NCBI GenBank assembly: GCA_023251135.1
Contig: JAHEZJ010000002.1
Location: forward strand, 124,001 to 188,000
Direction: 5' to 3'
DNA: 64,000 nt
From: Flavobacterium sp.
GTDB lineage: Bacteria; Bacteroidota; Bacteroidia; Flavobacteriales; Flavobacteriaceae
The notes under the pieces were generated by a model. The model was given only the letters and a program-made list of their open reading frames with translations, did no database searches and was not told where the DNA came from. The position numbers and the translations under genes are program-made. Shown here piece after piece: positions 35,549 through 44,226 of the stretch; within the stretch, counting starts at the first letter, position 1, and the number at the start of each line of letters is the position of its first letter.

Positions 35549-36940
35549 TTAGGAACCTATCCCATTATAAATAAAACCAATTGACTCCAGTTCTTTCGCA
35601 TTTAAGATATTTCTTCCATCAAAAAGAAAAGCAGGCTTATGCATTGAATCATATATTCTTTGCCAGTCGTAAGTGGTAAACTCATCCCATTCTGTTAAAA
35701 CAGCTATAGCGTGCGCATCTTTACAAGCATCATAAGCGTTATCAAACGTTACAACCCTGGCTTTATTCTCTTCAATTGACCTCGTTTCTAAATAATTTAA
35801 ATCGCTCTGTATTTTGTTTCCGGAAACTTTAGGATCATAAACCGCTATACTTGCCTGTTCATTAATCAAATCATCTGCCACATAAATTGCTGCAGATTCT
35901 CTGGTATCATTTGTATCTTTTTTGAATGCCCAGCCCAAAAAGGTAATCTTTTTATCCGCAACCGTATTATATAAAGTTTGAACAATTTTATTAGAAAATC
36001 TTTTCTTTTGATGGTCATTCATTATAATCACCTGTTCCCAATAATCGGCAACCTCGTTCAAACCATACGATTTTGCTATATATACTAAATTGAGAATATC
36101 TTTTTGAAAACAAGAACCTCCAAAACCAACTGATGCTTTTAAAAATTTAGGCCCTATTCTGCTATCCATTCCAATAGCACGAGCAACCTCATTAACATCA
36201 GCACCTGTTTTTTCACACAATTCAGACATTGCATTTATGGAAGAAATACGTTGTGCTAAAAAAGCATTCGCTGTTAATTTAGACAATTCCGACGACCAGA
36301 CATTGGTGGTTAAGATTTTATCTTTGCTTACCCAATTTGCATAAACATCAACTAAAGCATTTATCGCCACTTCGCCTTCCGGGGTTGTATCCCCTCCGAT
36401 CAGGATTCTGTCAGGATTTAATAAATCAGTAACAGCGGTTCCTTCGGCCAGAAATTCTGGATTTGATAAAATCTGAAACTGAACTCCATTTCCGGTATTA
36501 TCCAAAATACTTTTTATTGCTTCGGCCGTGCGCACTGGCAAAGTCGATTTCTCAACAACAATTTTATTCTGTTTCGCTACTTTTGCGATTTGTCTGGCAC
36601 ACAATTCAATATATTTCAAATCGGCAGCCATACCTTTCCCTTTTCCGTAGGTTTTAGTTGGGGTATTTACAGAAATAAAGATTACCTGAGCCTCATCAAT
36701 CGCCTTTTCTACTTCTGTTGAAAAGAAAAGATTCCTCCCTCTGGCCTCTGCTACTATTTCTGAAAGTCCCGGTTCGTAAATCGGAATATTATTCGTATCA
36801 GGATCGTTCCAGTCTTTAATTCTTTGCTCGTTCAAATCGACAACAGTCACTTGAATATGTGGGCATTTTTGAGCAATTACTGCCATTGTTGGACCTCCAA
36901 CATAACCTGCACCAATGCAACAAATTTTTGTAATTTTCAT
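35549..36940 (-). CDS. ugd: UDP-glucose 6-dehydrogenase
   Basis: The 463-residue protein resembles the animal and plant form of UGDH more than the shorter bacterial one: it begins [20 protein letters not shown] (GAGYVG at 10-15), and includes [23 protein letters not shown], and the catalytic cysteine C277 in [11 protein letters not shown]. It oxidises UDP-glucose to UDP-glucuronate in the cytoplasm. It is the third nucleotide-sugar 6-dehydrogenase in the window but belongs to a separate branch from the two WbpA/WbpO-like ones. It lies 80 bases upstream of the UpxY-like gene. Confidence 0.9.
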   Translation of the reverse strand: MKITKICCIGAGYVGGPTMAVIAQKCPHIQVTVVDLNEQRIKDWNDPDTNNIPIYEPGLSEIVAEARGRNLFFSTEVEKAIDEAQVIFISVNTPTKTYGKGKGMAADLKYIELCARQIAKVAKQNKIVVEKSTLPVRTAEAIKSILDNTGNGVQFQILSNPEFLAEGTAVTDLLNPDRILIGGDTTPEGEVAINALVDVYANWVSKDKILTTNVWSSELSKLTANAFLAQRISSINAMSELCEKTGADVNEVARAIGMDSRIGPKFLKASVGFGGSCFQKDILNLVYIAKSYGLNEVADYWEQVIIMNDHQKKRFSNKIVQTLYNTVADKKITFLGWAFKKDTNDTRESAAIYVADDLINEQASIAVYDPKVSGNKIQSDLNYLETRSIEENKARVVTFDNAYDACKDAHAIAVLTEWDEFTTYDWQRIYDSMHKPAFLFDGRNILNAKELESIGFIYNGIGS

Positions 36941-36969
36941 TTACTTTACTATTATCTTGATCCTTGTTT

Positions 36970-37953
36970 TTATTTTAAATTATTCCAGTACCAGCTCACA
37001 GCCTCTTTTAAACCATCTTGTAAGGAGTATTTTGGATCATACCCCAATATACTCTTCGCTTTGTCGATACTTGCTAATGAATGCGGAATATCTCCTGCTC
37101 TATTGGGTCCGTAAACAATTTCTACCTCTCCAATTTTTGAATCGAACTCACTCAAATACTCTTTTAAATATCCAATCAAATCATTCAAAGAATTTCGATC
37201 ACCAAAAGCGGTATTGTAAACCGTATTAATTGCAGCGGGATTTTGGCTTGTCATTGCTAATTCGTTCATCTGAATTACATTATCGATATAAGTAAAATCA
37301 CGAGAATAATTCCCGTCACCATTAATCACCGGACTTTCATATTTCATGAGTTGCATCACAAACTTCGGAATTACTGCTGCATAGGCACCATTAGGATCTT
37401 GTTTTCTCCCAAAAACATTAAAATATCGCAATCCGATAGTTTCTAACCCATAGGTTTTACTAAAAATCTCAGCATATAATTCATTTACATACTTTGTGAT
37501 GGCATAGGGAGACAAGGGTTTCCCTATAACTTCTTCAACCTTTGGCAATCCTTGAGAATCTCCATACATTGATGAACTTGTAGCATAAATAAAACGTTTA
37601 ACTTTTGCATCCCGAGCAGCAACTAGTACATTTAAAAATCCTGACACATTAACATCGTTTGTTTTTATAGGATCATTAATCGATCTAGGAATAGACCCCA
37701 GAGCAGCCTGATGCAAAACATAATCAACCCCTTCAACTGCCAAAACACAATCAGCACTATTTCGAATATCTCCTTCAATTAATTTAAAATTAGAGTTCGA
37801 AATAAAATCCTTTAAATTATGGCGATGTCCAGTTGAAAAATTATCCAGACAAACTACTTTATGACCAAGCCCTAAAAAATACTCAGACAAATTCGATCCA
37901 ATAAATCCTGCACCGCCAGTAATCAAAATTGTATATTGTTTTGATGTATCCAT
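36970..37953 (-). CDS. wbpP: UDP-N-acetylglucosamine 4-epimerase, WbpP-like
   Basis: The 327-residue extended SDR has GGAGFIG at 13-19, catalytic Y150 and K154 (SPYAITKY) and the segment HQAALGSIPRSINDP, which is close to the WbpP/Gne2 group that prefers N-acetylated UDP-hexosamines. It should interconvert UDP-GlcNAc and UDP-GalNAc, or their uronic acids. It lies between the Wzc-type gene and ugd with short gaps, so it belongs to the export operon transcript. Confidence 0.85.
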   Translation of the reverse strand: MDTSKQYTILITGGAGFIGSNLSEYFLGLGHKVVCLDNFSTGHRHNLKDFISNSNFKLIEGDIRNSADCVLAVEGVDYVLHQAALGSIPRSINDPIKTNDVNVSGFLNVLVAARDAKVKRFIYATSSSMYGDSQGLPKVEEVIGKPLSPYAITKYVNELYAEIFSKTYGLETIGLRYFNVFGRKQDPNGAYAAVIPKFVMQLMKYESPVINGDGNYSRDFTYIDNVIQMNELAMTSQNPAAINTVYNTAFGDRNSLNDLIGYLKEYLSEFDSKIGEVEIVYGPNRAGDIPHSLASIDKAKSILGYDPKYSLQDGLKEAVSWYWNNLK

Positions 37954-37963
37954 TTATTTCGAA

Positions 37964-40405
37964 TTATTTTTTATTGAATTTCTTCAAAATACTGTTCCAG
38001 AAACTTACTTTCACTTCCTCATCATGGTAACCATTTGCATAAGCGCCGTAACCATAGCCATAAGCGGCACCGTATTTTGCCTTATTCTCATAGCCATTTA
38101 GAACGATGCTTGCATTATTCAACTCACCTCTTTTAACTCTGGTATTCAGCAACATAATCATATCCTTTTTGGTATAATTCTGTCTTACTATATACAGCGT
38201 TACATCTGCAAATTGCGCCAATTCTAATGCATCCGAAACTAATCCAACCGGAGGCGTATCCAAAATAATATAATCGTACTTTTGTTTCAGTTCCAGAATT
38301 AATTCCCTCATCACATCACTCAGAATAAGTTCTGAAGGATTTGGCGGAATTGGCCCTGAAAGTATAACGTCAAGATTGGGAATCTGCGTCTGGTTTGTAA
38401 TTTCACTTAAACTATTTTGCTTAATGAGGTAATTCACAACACCAATTTGATTCTTCAAATTAAACTCATCTGCCAATCTGGGTTTTCTCAAATCCAAACC
38501 AAGAATTACGGTTTTCTTTTCACTTAAAGCAAATACTGTCGCGATATTGATCGAACAAAAAGTCTTCCCTTCACCACTTATAGACGAGGTAATCATTAAC
38601 GTTTTTGAACCGCTTACCTGTTGCTTTTTATACAAAAACTGCAACGAAGAACGAATAGCTCTAAATGCTTCAGACAATGCCGATTTTGGTTTATCAAATA
38701 CGGCCAGATTCAATGAGTCTTTGTTTACACCAATGATTCCAATTAATGGTATCTGAGTCAATTTACTAACATCTTCGGTATTCTGAATCGAGTTATTCAC
38801 AAAGAAAATTCCAAAAACGAATAACAACGGAAGTAGTGTCCCCAGAAACAAGGCCAACACATAATTCACAGAAGTTTTGGGACCGATTAATCCGCCTCCA
38901 ATATCTTTTGCAGGATCAATAAAGTGGATGTCTGACAAATTGGATGCTTTTACAATCTCAGCTTCATTTCTTTTTTTCAGAAATTCTGTGTAAATATTGT
39001 CACTTAGATCATATTTTCTTTGAATCTTCAATAACTCCTGCTGTTCTTCCGGAAGTTTTTTTACCGTACTTTCTGCCTGACCTATTTTCGCATTTACCAT
39101 AGCTAAATCGGTCAGTAATGATCCTTTTGCAGAAGCTATATTTTCTAATAAAACACTTTTTATAGCCTGCATTTGACTGTCAAAATCCTTGAAAATCTTA
39201 TCGCTTTTTACTGCATAAGCCATTTCTGATCTTTGTGTAGAAAGCGCAATAAGTTTCGACACATTCACAATAACATTCGGATCTTCAATCCCTGCTACTG
39301 TAGGAGCCGGCAATCTTGAATAGTCGTTGCTATTATTTAAATATGATTTTAAAGAATTATAATACGCAATTTTTCTTGTGACCTGATCTTTTTCAACATC
39401 AAAATCCATTATTTTATCCGAAACCTTAGCACCTCCACCTTCAATTTCGTAAATATTTTTATCTTTTCTGAACGATTTCAGCTCATTACCTGTTTGCTTC
39501 AATTGCGTTTCCATCGCAATAAGAGTACTATCGATAAATCGAATGGTATTTGTCGCAAACTGATTTTTGCCGTCAAGCTGAATTTTGATTAACATTTTTA
39601 CTGTCGAATTCAAATACTCAACCATTCTGGCTTTGTTCGTCCCCTGCATTCCAAGGGTCAGGATTGAACCTCCTTTCTCATCAGAGTCAACACTTACTCC
39701 TCTGTAGCGCGATACTGTTCCGTCAAAATCATTAAATCGGACAAAATACTCGTTTCCGGTATATAAACCCGGATTGTCATTTATCTGTAAATTCCAATTT
39801 AAAAAAGGAAGTACAACCGGTTCCCCTGTTTTACATCTTCTTACATATTCTTTGGGCTGAATCGCAGTATTGCTATACGTTTTAGTGGAGTAATTAATTA
39901 AGGATGCCGAGTTACTTTCAAACGGGATTCGGATCTCATACACATTTGGACTTAAAAACTTAATTCCAATTAATGTATTCGCGAGCTGTGCTTTTGTTTT
40001 GTCAATTTTTATATAAAAGGGAACCGCACCGTAAGCATCAACTAAATTGTATTTTCCCTGAACAAGATAATCAATATAAAACTGTAATTTATCCACAACC
40101 AGCTCATTGTGCGATCTTGATTGTATCACAGTTGTGATTCCGTTTACCTGATCTGAAACACCACCCCAATTAAAAACTAAACTTGTATTGGAGGTAAAAA
40201 AAGGATTTCGTTCTTCCTTAATCGAAACCATAGTCTGCATTCCGTAAATTTTTTCTTTACGAATGTTTACCTGATAAGCGATAGCAAAAGCTATTATCAG
40301 ACTGACTAAAAATAATTTCCAGTAACTGGCTATTTTAAGCAAGAATCCCTTAAAATCAAAATTTGAATGATTTTCAAAAATGGAAAAATCTTTTATATCT
40401 AACAT
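37964..40405 (-). CDS. wzc: Wzc-type polysaccharide co-polymerase and tyrosine autokinase
   Basis: The 813-residue protein has a Wzz domain with membrane segments at about 29-47 and 513-537, a coiled-coil periplasmic region between, and a C-terminal BY-kinase domain: Walker A SISGEGKT at 608-615, Walker A' ILGLDLRKPR at about 634-643, Walker B IILDTPP near 713-719. A tyrosine-rich tail has seven tyrosines between 772 and 793. It controls chain length and export through cycles of autophosphorylation, in partnership with the Wza-type lipoprotein encoded 15 bases upstream. Confidence 0.93.
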   Translation of the reverse strand: MLDIKDFSIFENHSNFDFKGFLLKIASYWKLFLVSLIIAFAIAYQVNIRKEKIYGMQTMVSIKEERNPFFTSNTSLVFNWGGVSDQVNGITTVIQSRSHNELVVDKLQFYIDYLVQGKYNLVDAYGAVPFYIKIDKTKAQLANTLIGIKFLSPNVYEIRIPFESNSASLINYSTKTYSNTAIQPKEYVRRCKTGEPVVLPFLNWNLQINDNPGLYTGNEYFVRFNDFDGTVSRYRGVSVDSDEKGGSILTLGMQGTNKARMVEYLNSTVKMLIKIQLDGKNQFATNTIRFIDSTLIAMETQLKQTGNELKSFRKDKNIYEIEGGGAKVSDKIMDFDVEKDQVTRKIAYYNSLKSYLNNSNDYSRLPAPTVAGIEDPNVIVNVSKLIALSTQRSEMAYAVKSDKIFKDFDSQMQAIKSVLLENIASAKGSLLTDLAMVNAKIGQAESTVKKLPEEQQELLKIQRKYDLSDNIYTEFLKKRNEAEIVKASNLSDIHFIDPAKDIGGGLIGPKTSVNYVLALFLGTLLPLLFVFGIFFVNNSIQNTEDVSKLTQIPLIGIIGVNKDSLNLAVFDKPKSALSEAFRAIRSSLQFLYKKQQVSGSKTLMITSSISGEGKTFCSINIATVFALSEKKTVILGLDLRKPRLADEFNLKNQIGVVNYLIKQNSLSEITNQTQIPNLDVILSGPIPPNPSELILSDVMRELILELKQKYDYIILDTPPVGLVSDALELAQFADVTLYIVRQNYTKKDMIMLLNTRVKRGELNNASIVLNGYENKAKYGAAYGYGYGAYANGYHDEEVKVSFWNSILKKFNKK

Positions 40406-40420
40406 CTTTTGAATTTAATT

Positions 40421-41215
40421 TTAGTTTTTAAGCAACAAATATACCGTTGTCGCCAAAGACAAAACCGTAATAATTGTAGTAATCGATTCTATCCCTGTTT
40501 TTCCTGTTCCCCAAGATTTTTGCTTAACCGGTTTCACATAAATATAATCGTTAGGCTGTAAATAAAAATAAGGTGATTTCATTACATTTATATCTGTCAA
40601 ATCTATATCCTGCATCTGAACACCTGTTGGCGTTTGACGAATTACAGTTACTGCTTTTCTATTACCTGTAATGGAGATATCTCCAGCATTTGCAATAGCT
40701 TCCATAATATTTACATGTTCCTGAAACAGCGTTTTAGTCCCGGTACTACCTACTTCTCCATTTATGGTATATCTAAAACCAGCCAATTTCACCGTAACAA
40801 AAATATTGGCTTCACTTTTAAAATATTCTTCCAGTAATTTTTTTTCAATTCGAACACGAATCTCTTCAAGGGTATACCCAATAACATTAATTTCTCCTAA
40901 AACCGGCATTCTGATATTACCATGATCGTCAACCGTAAATCCATTAAAATACAACCCTGATTCCGATTTCCCTGCTCCCGAAGTAGCACTATCTGTAGTA
41001 TTAAAAATCGAAACTAACTTAGGATCTATTGCTTTTATATCAATACTCAAAACATCGTTTACCTGCAACCTGTAAGGCTTAGACTCCACAGCAGCAATAT
41101 TATTCTGCTCTCCGGAGTTATTTTTATCCTGTAAATAAACCATGTCTTTAACCGGAATACAAGATGTAAATAGTATGCTAATCAATAGCAGGATATAAAA
41201 GCCGTTTTTTGTCAT
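40421..41215 (-). CDS. wza: Wza-type polysaccharide export lipoprotein
   Basis: The 264-residue protein has a lipoprotein signal peptide with the lipobox ending at C19 (LFTSC), a Poly_export domain (YRLQVNDVLSIDIKAID) and one SLBB domain (YTINGEVGSTGTKTLFQEHV). A hydrophobic segment at the C-terminus follows a short linker. This is the short Bacteroidota form of Wza, which builds the outer-membrane export channel with Wzc. It is the first gene of the export operon, just downstream of recR. Confidence 0.9.
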   Translation of the reverse strand: MTKNGFYILLLISILFTSCIPVKDMVYLQDKNNSGEQNNIAAVESKPYRLQVNDVLSIDIKAIDPKLVSIFNTTDSATSGAGKSESGLYFNGFTVDDHGNIRMPVLGEINVIGYTLEEIRVRIEKKLLEEYFKSEANIFVTVKLAGFRYTINGEVGSTGTKTLFQEHVNIMEAIANAGDISITGNRKAVTVIRQTPTGVQMQDIDLTDINVMKSPYFYLQPNDYIYVKPVKQKSWGTGKTGIESITTIITVLSLATTVYLLLKN

Positions 41216-41231
41216 TAGTGAAATTTTATCG

Positions 41232-41239
41232 CAAATATA
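41232..41239 (-). promoter_or_regulatory. Possible -7 element for the wza-wzc operon
   Basis: TATATTTG on the minus strand matches TAnnTTTG and lies 17 bases before the wza start. I see no TTG at 17-23 bases upstream, so the promoter is only partly supported. Confidence 0.4.
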
Positions 41240-41285
41240 GCTTTTCCTTTAATCTTCAGAAAATCTAAGCGTTATTTGGGTTTAT

Positions 41286-41906
41286 TTAATTGTTTTTGAA
41301 AGTTTTTTCGAATGGAACCCGATGTAAAATACTTCGGCCAAGGGTAATTTCATCAGCATATTCCAATTCATCTCCCACCGAAATCCCTCTTGCAATTGTA
41401 GAAATTATGATTTCTGATTCCCCAATTTGTTTATAAATATAGAAATTAGTGGTATCACCTTCCATTGTTGAGCTCAGCGCAAAGATGATCTCTACAACTT
41501 TTCCGGCTTTGACTTTTTCAACCAGACTTGAAATGTTCAACTGACTTGGACCAACTCCTTCAATTGGAGAAATTTTACCCCCCAGCACATGATAAATTCC
41601 TTTGTACTGACCTGTATTTTCAATCGCCATAACATCACGAATATCCTCGACCACACAGATCGTTTGGTGATTGCGTGATAAATTGGCACAAATTTCACAG
41701 ACTTTTGTATCTGAAATATTATGACAATTTTCGCAAAATTTAATATTCTCACGCATATTCAATAGCGCCTGAGATAAAAAACCGGTTTGTTCTTTGGGCT
41801 GTTTTAACAAATGCAGCACTAATCGCAATGCCGTACGTTTGCCAATTCCAGGCAACTGAGACATTTCGCTAACTGCTTTTTCTATTAATTTTGATGAAAA
41901 TTCCAT
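41286..41906 (-). CDS. recR: Recombination protein RecR
   Basis: The 206-residue protein matches RecR in full: an N-terminal helix-hairpin-helix ([17 protein letters not shown]), a four-cysteine zinc finger ([16 protein letters not shown]), and a Toprim domain starting [15 protein letters not shown]. RecR works with RecO and RecF to load RecA at single-stranded gaps. The start [12 protein letters not shown] is typical. A -7 element ends only 6 bases before this ATG, so the mRNA may be leaderless or nearly so. The gene marks the border between core genome and the polysaccharide locus. Confidence 0.95.
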   Translation of the reverse strand: MEFSSKLIEKAVSEMSQLPGIGKRTALRLVLHLLKQPKEQTGFLSQALLNMRENIKFCENCHNISDTKVCEICANLSRNHQTICVVEDIRDVMAIENTGQYKGIYHVLGGKISPIEGVGPSQLNISSLVEKVKAGKVVEIIFALSSTMEGDTTNFYIYKQIGESEIIISTIARGISVGDELEYADEITLGRSILHRVPFEKTFKNN

Positions 41907-41911
41907 GACGA

Positions 41912-41919
41912 CAAAAGTA
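41912..41919 (-). promoter_or_regulatory. Possible -7 element for recR
   Basis: TACTTTTG on the minus strand matches TAnnTTTG. The -33 position has CTG rather than TTG, at 19 bases. The spacing to the recR ATG leaves almost no 5' leader. Confidence 0.42.
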
Positions 41920-41992
41920 ATACATTAATATTTCTTTTCAGATCCGATTGAAATTGAGTTTCCCTATTTTTTCGAGCTCAAAAACAAACGAA

Positions 41993-42358
41993 TTAATACT
42001 GATTTGTAGCCAATAAAACCAAAGTACAGGCTACTTCTGCCTTAATATTATTCAATTCTAACAATTGGTAAAATTCGGGATTTTCTGAACCTGGATTAAA
42101 AACAACTCTTTTAGGCTGTGCTTCTATAATGTAATTGTAATAATCACGCTGACGAGCAGGATTCAAATACAAAGTTACAGTGTCGATATTTTTTACAGGG
42201 ATTGTTTTCGTATGTATCTTCACACCGGCAACTTCACCTGTATTCTGACCAATTGCCAAAACAGTATGTCCTTTTTCAACTAACATATTTATAGCTCTAA
42301 AAGCGTAACGTTCCGGTTTTGTAGTAGCACCAAGAACAAGGGTTTTCTTATTTTTCAT
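41993..42358 (-). CDS. CoA-binding domain protein (YccU-like)
   Basis: With the start at the ATG at 42356-42358 (MKNKKTLVLGATTKP), the product has 121 residues and is a single Rossmann-type CoA-binding domain of the YccU/succinyl-CoA-synthetase-like family, with YAFRAINMLVEKGHTVLAIG and VVFNPGSENPEFYQLL. Its function is not known in detail. The frame extends ten codons upstream, but a -7 element lies inside that extension (42376-42383), which supports the shorter start. Confidence 0.83.
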   Translation of the reverse strand: MKNKKTLVLGATTKPERYAFRAINMLVEKGHTVLAIGQNTGEVAGVKIHTKTIPVKNIDTVTLYLNPARQRDYYNYIIEAQPKRVVFNPGSENPEFYQLLELNNIKAEVACTLVLLATNQY

Positions 42359-42375
42359 TATTTTTAAATATACTG

Positions 42376-42383
42376 CAAAAGTA
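42376..42383 (-). promoter_or_regulatory. Possible -7 element for the CoA-binding protein gene
   Basis: TACTTTTG on the minus strand matches TAnnTTTG and lies 17 bases before the chosen start. No matching TTG was seen at the expected distance. Confidence 0.4.
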
Positions 42384-42511
42384 ATCAAAAAGAACGAGCT
42401 TATTTCTAGCTTATCGATTTAGAATTAACTGCAATAAAAAACAATATCCGTGTACGATTTTATCCTGAAGTTTCAAAAAATGTCTATTTTTACGGCACTA
42501 ACCCAGACACT

Positions 42512-43141
42512 ATGGATTTATTCATTTATTTATTTGCTGCTCTCTTTTCCGTCTTGAACCCAATCGGAACAGTCCCCATTTTTGTGGGCTTAACACAACA
42601 TGATTCTCAAAAAGAACGTTCTCGTATTTCACTTTGGACCGCGATAAATGTTGGAATCATTTTATTGGTTTCTTATTTTATCGGTCAGTATGTTTTGACT
42701 TTTTTCGGAATTAGCATTGATGCTTTAAGAATTGCCGGCGGAATTGTAATTGTAAATTCTGGTTTTTCTTTACTTTCAGGAAAATTCAATAAAAAACGAG
42801 GAATCAATAAAAAAATTGAAACTGATGCACAACAAAGAAACGACATCGCTTTAACACCTTTGGCAATACCAATGCTTGCCGGCCCGGGCTCGATGTCTTT
42901 ATTAATTGCTTTTTATCAGGAACATCACGGAATAAACGAAATTATAATTTCTTGCTCAGCTATCCTGGCAATTGCATTTACTATTTTTGCCATTTTAAAA
43001 AGTGCACATTATTTAGCAAGAATACTTGGTGCTTCAGGAATTGTAGCCATATCCCGAATCGTTGGTTTTATCGTAATTTCAATTGGAATTCAATACATCG
43101 TTAGCTCTATCATCAATATCGTAAAAGGAAACCTGATGTAA
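42512..43141 (+). CDS. MarC-family integral membrane protein
   Basis: The 209-residue protein has six predicted membrane segments and the family marks LNPIGTVPIFVGLT near the N-terminus, GGIVIVNSGFSLL, and TPLAIPMLAGPGSMS in the middle. MarC/UPF0056 proteins are inner-membrane proteins of uncertain function, once wrongly tied to multiple antibiotic resistance. This is the only gene on the plus strand in the window, transcribed divergently from the CoA-binding gene and convergently with ctlX, with a shared terminator at 43163-43198. Confidence 0.88.
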   Translation: MDLFIYLFAALFSVLNPIGTVPIFVGLTQHDSQKERSRISLWTAINVGIILLVSYFIGQYVLTFFGISIDALRIAGGIVIVNSGFSLLSGKFNKKRGINKKIETDAQQRNDIALTPLAIPMLAGPGSMSLLIAFYQEHHGINEIIISCSAILAIAFTIFAILKSAHYLARILGASGIVAISRIVGFIVISIGIQYIVSSIINIVKGNLM

Positions 43142-43162
43142 GATCTCTTTATAGCAACAAAC

Positions 43163-43198
43163 AAAAAGGGGATAAAACATACGTTTTATCCCCTTTTT
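43163..43198. terminator. Bidirectional terminator between marC-like gene and ctlX
   Basis: A 16-base perfect stem (43163-43178 with 43183-43198) with the tetraloop ATAC has five A on one side and five T on the other, so it can end transcripts from both directions. It lies 22 bases after the MarC-type stop and 20 bases past the ctlX stop. Confidence 0.88.
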
Positions 43199-43217
43199 CT
43201 ATACTTAATAATGTTAT

Positions 43218-44153
43218 TTAACTTCTTGGCAAAAACACTTCAGCCATCATACATCTGGCACTTCCACCTCCGCAAGCCTCAATAGTATCTAAACTTGAAC
43301 TTAAAATTTCAGCGTGATTTTCTAATTGTGCAATTTGTTTTGCTGTCAGACTCTGATGTGCAGATGCACTCATTACGATATACCTCTTATCATTTGTCCC
43401 GCGAACTTCAAGCATGTTACCAGCAAAATTATTAACCTGTGCTTCTGTAATCAAAATAACTTCTTTTTTATCCGCTTTTAGATTTTCCAGAACCATTTTA
43501 CGTTCTTTTTTATCATCGATACAATCGGCACAAATAACAGCAAAAGTTTCACCCAAACACATCATTACATTCGTATGGTAAATCAATTTACGTTCTCCGT
43601 CAACAGTTTGAAAAGCTTCAAAAATAACAGGAGCATAATCAAAATCTTCACAGAATTCGATAAACAACTCTTCATCAGCACGTGGAGACAAAGCACAATA
43701 TGCTTTTCCATTTGCACGATCTAACAGTAAACTTCCGGTTCCCTCTAAGAAAAAACCATCTTCTTCTGCCGATGTATAATCGACTATGTTAGCAATTTCA
43801 AAACCTTTCTCTTCAAGTGTATCCAGAATATCTTCACGACGTTCCTGACGACGGTTTTCTGCAAACATTGGATACAAAGCTACATCTCCATTTTCATGAA
43901 ATGAAATCCAGTTATTTGGAAAAATACTGTCCGGCGTATCTGTTTCCAGCGTATCCTCAACAACAGTAACATCTACTCCAACTGCTCTAAGCTTCTCAAC
44001 AAAGGCATCAAATTCCTGTTGTGCTTTTGCATTTACCGTACTTGGCAAAAGTCCGTCCAATACCTTTTGGTAATAATTATTCACTGCCGTTTGCTCATTC
44101 ATTCTGAAAGCAACTGGCCGAATCATTACAATTGCATTTGTGGTTTGTTTCAT
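43218..44153 (-). CDS. ctlX: Citrulline utilisation hydrolase CtlX-type amidinotransferase-fold protein
   Basis: The 311-residue protein begins TTNAIVMIRPVAFRMNEQTAVNNYYQ-like (residues 4-29) and belongs to the guanidino-group modifying superfamily, with DSIFPNNWISFH (acidic substrate-binding), EGTGSLLLDR, and the C-terminal nucleophile cysteine in CGGGSARC. CtlX enzymes are found in Bacteroidota and act on citrulline. It probably belongs to amino acid catabolism together with the paralogous hydrolase encoded upstream, although a heptad-repeat hairpin lies between them. Confidence 0.82.
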   Translation of the reverse strand: MKQTTNAIVMIRPVAFRMNEQTAVNNYYQKVLDGLLPSTVNAKAQQEFDAFVEKLRAVGVDVTVVEDTLETDTPDSIFPNNWISFHENGDVALYPMFAENRRQERREDILDTLEEKGFEIANIVDYTSAEEDGFFLEGTGSLLLDRANGKAYCALSPRADEELFIEFCEDFDYAPVIFEAFQTVDGERKLIYHTNVMMCLGETFAVICADCIDDKKERKMVLENLKADKKEVILITEAQVNNFAGNMLEVRGTNDKRYIVMSASAHQSLTAKQIAQLENHAEILSSSLDTIEACGGGSARCMMAEVFLPRS

Positions 44154-44168
44154 TTTATATGTTTTTTT

Positions 44169-44222
44169 GGTTTCAAGTTTCAGGTTTCATGTTAATGGAA
44201 CGTGAAACCTGAAACCTGAAAC
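44169..44222. repeat. Palindromic heptad repeat (three GGTTTCA-like units facing three TGAAACC-like units)
   Basis: The left arm (44169-44189) is three tandem 7-mers of the form GGTTTCA, AGTTTCA, GGTTTCA. The right arm (44203-44222) is the complementary series TGAAACC, TGAAACC, TGAAAC(T). A 13-base spacer separates them. It could fold into a long hairpin with register slip. On the plus strand a run of six T follows; on the minus strand no T run follows. It looks like a dispersed intergenic repeat element. Confidence 0.75.
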
Positions 44223-44226
44223 TTTT

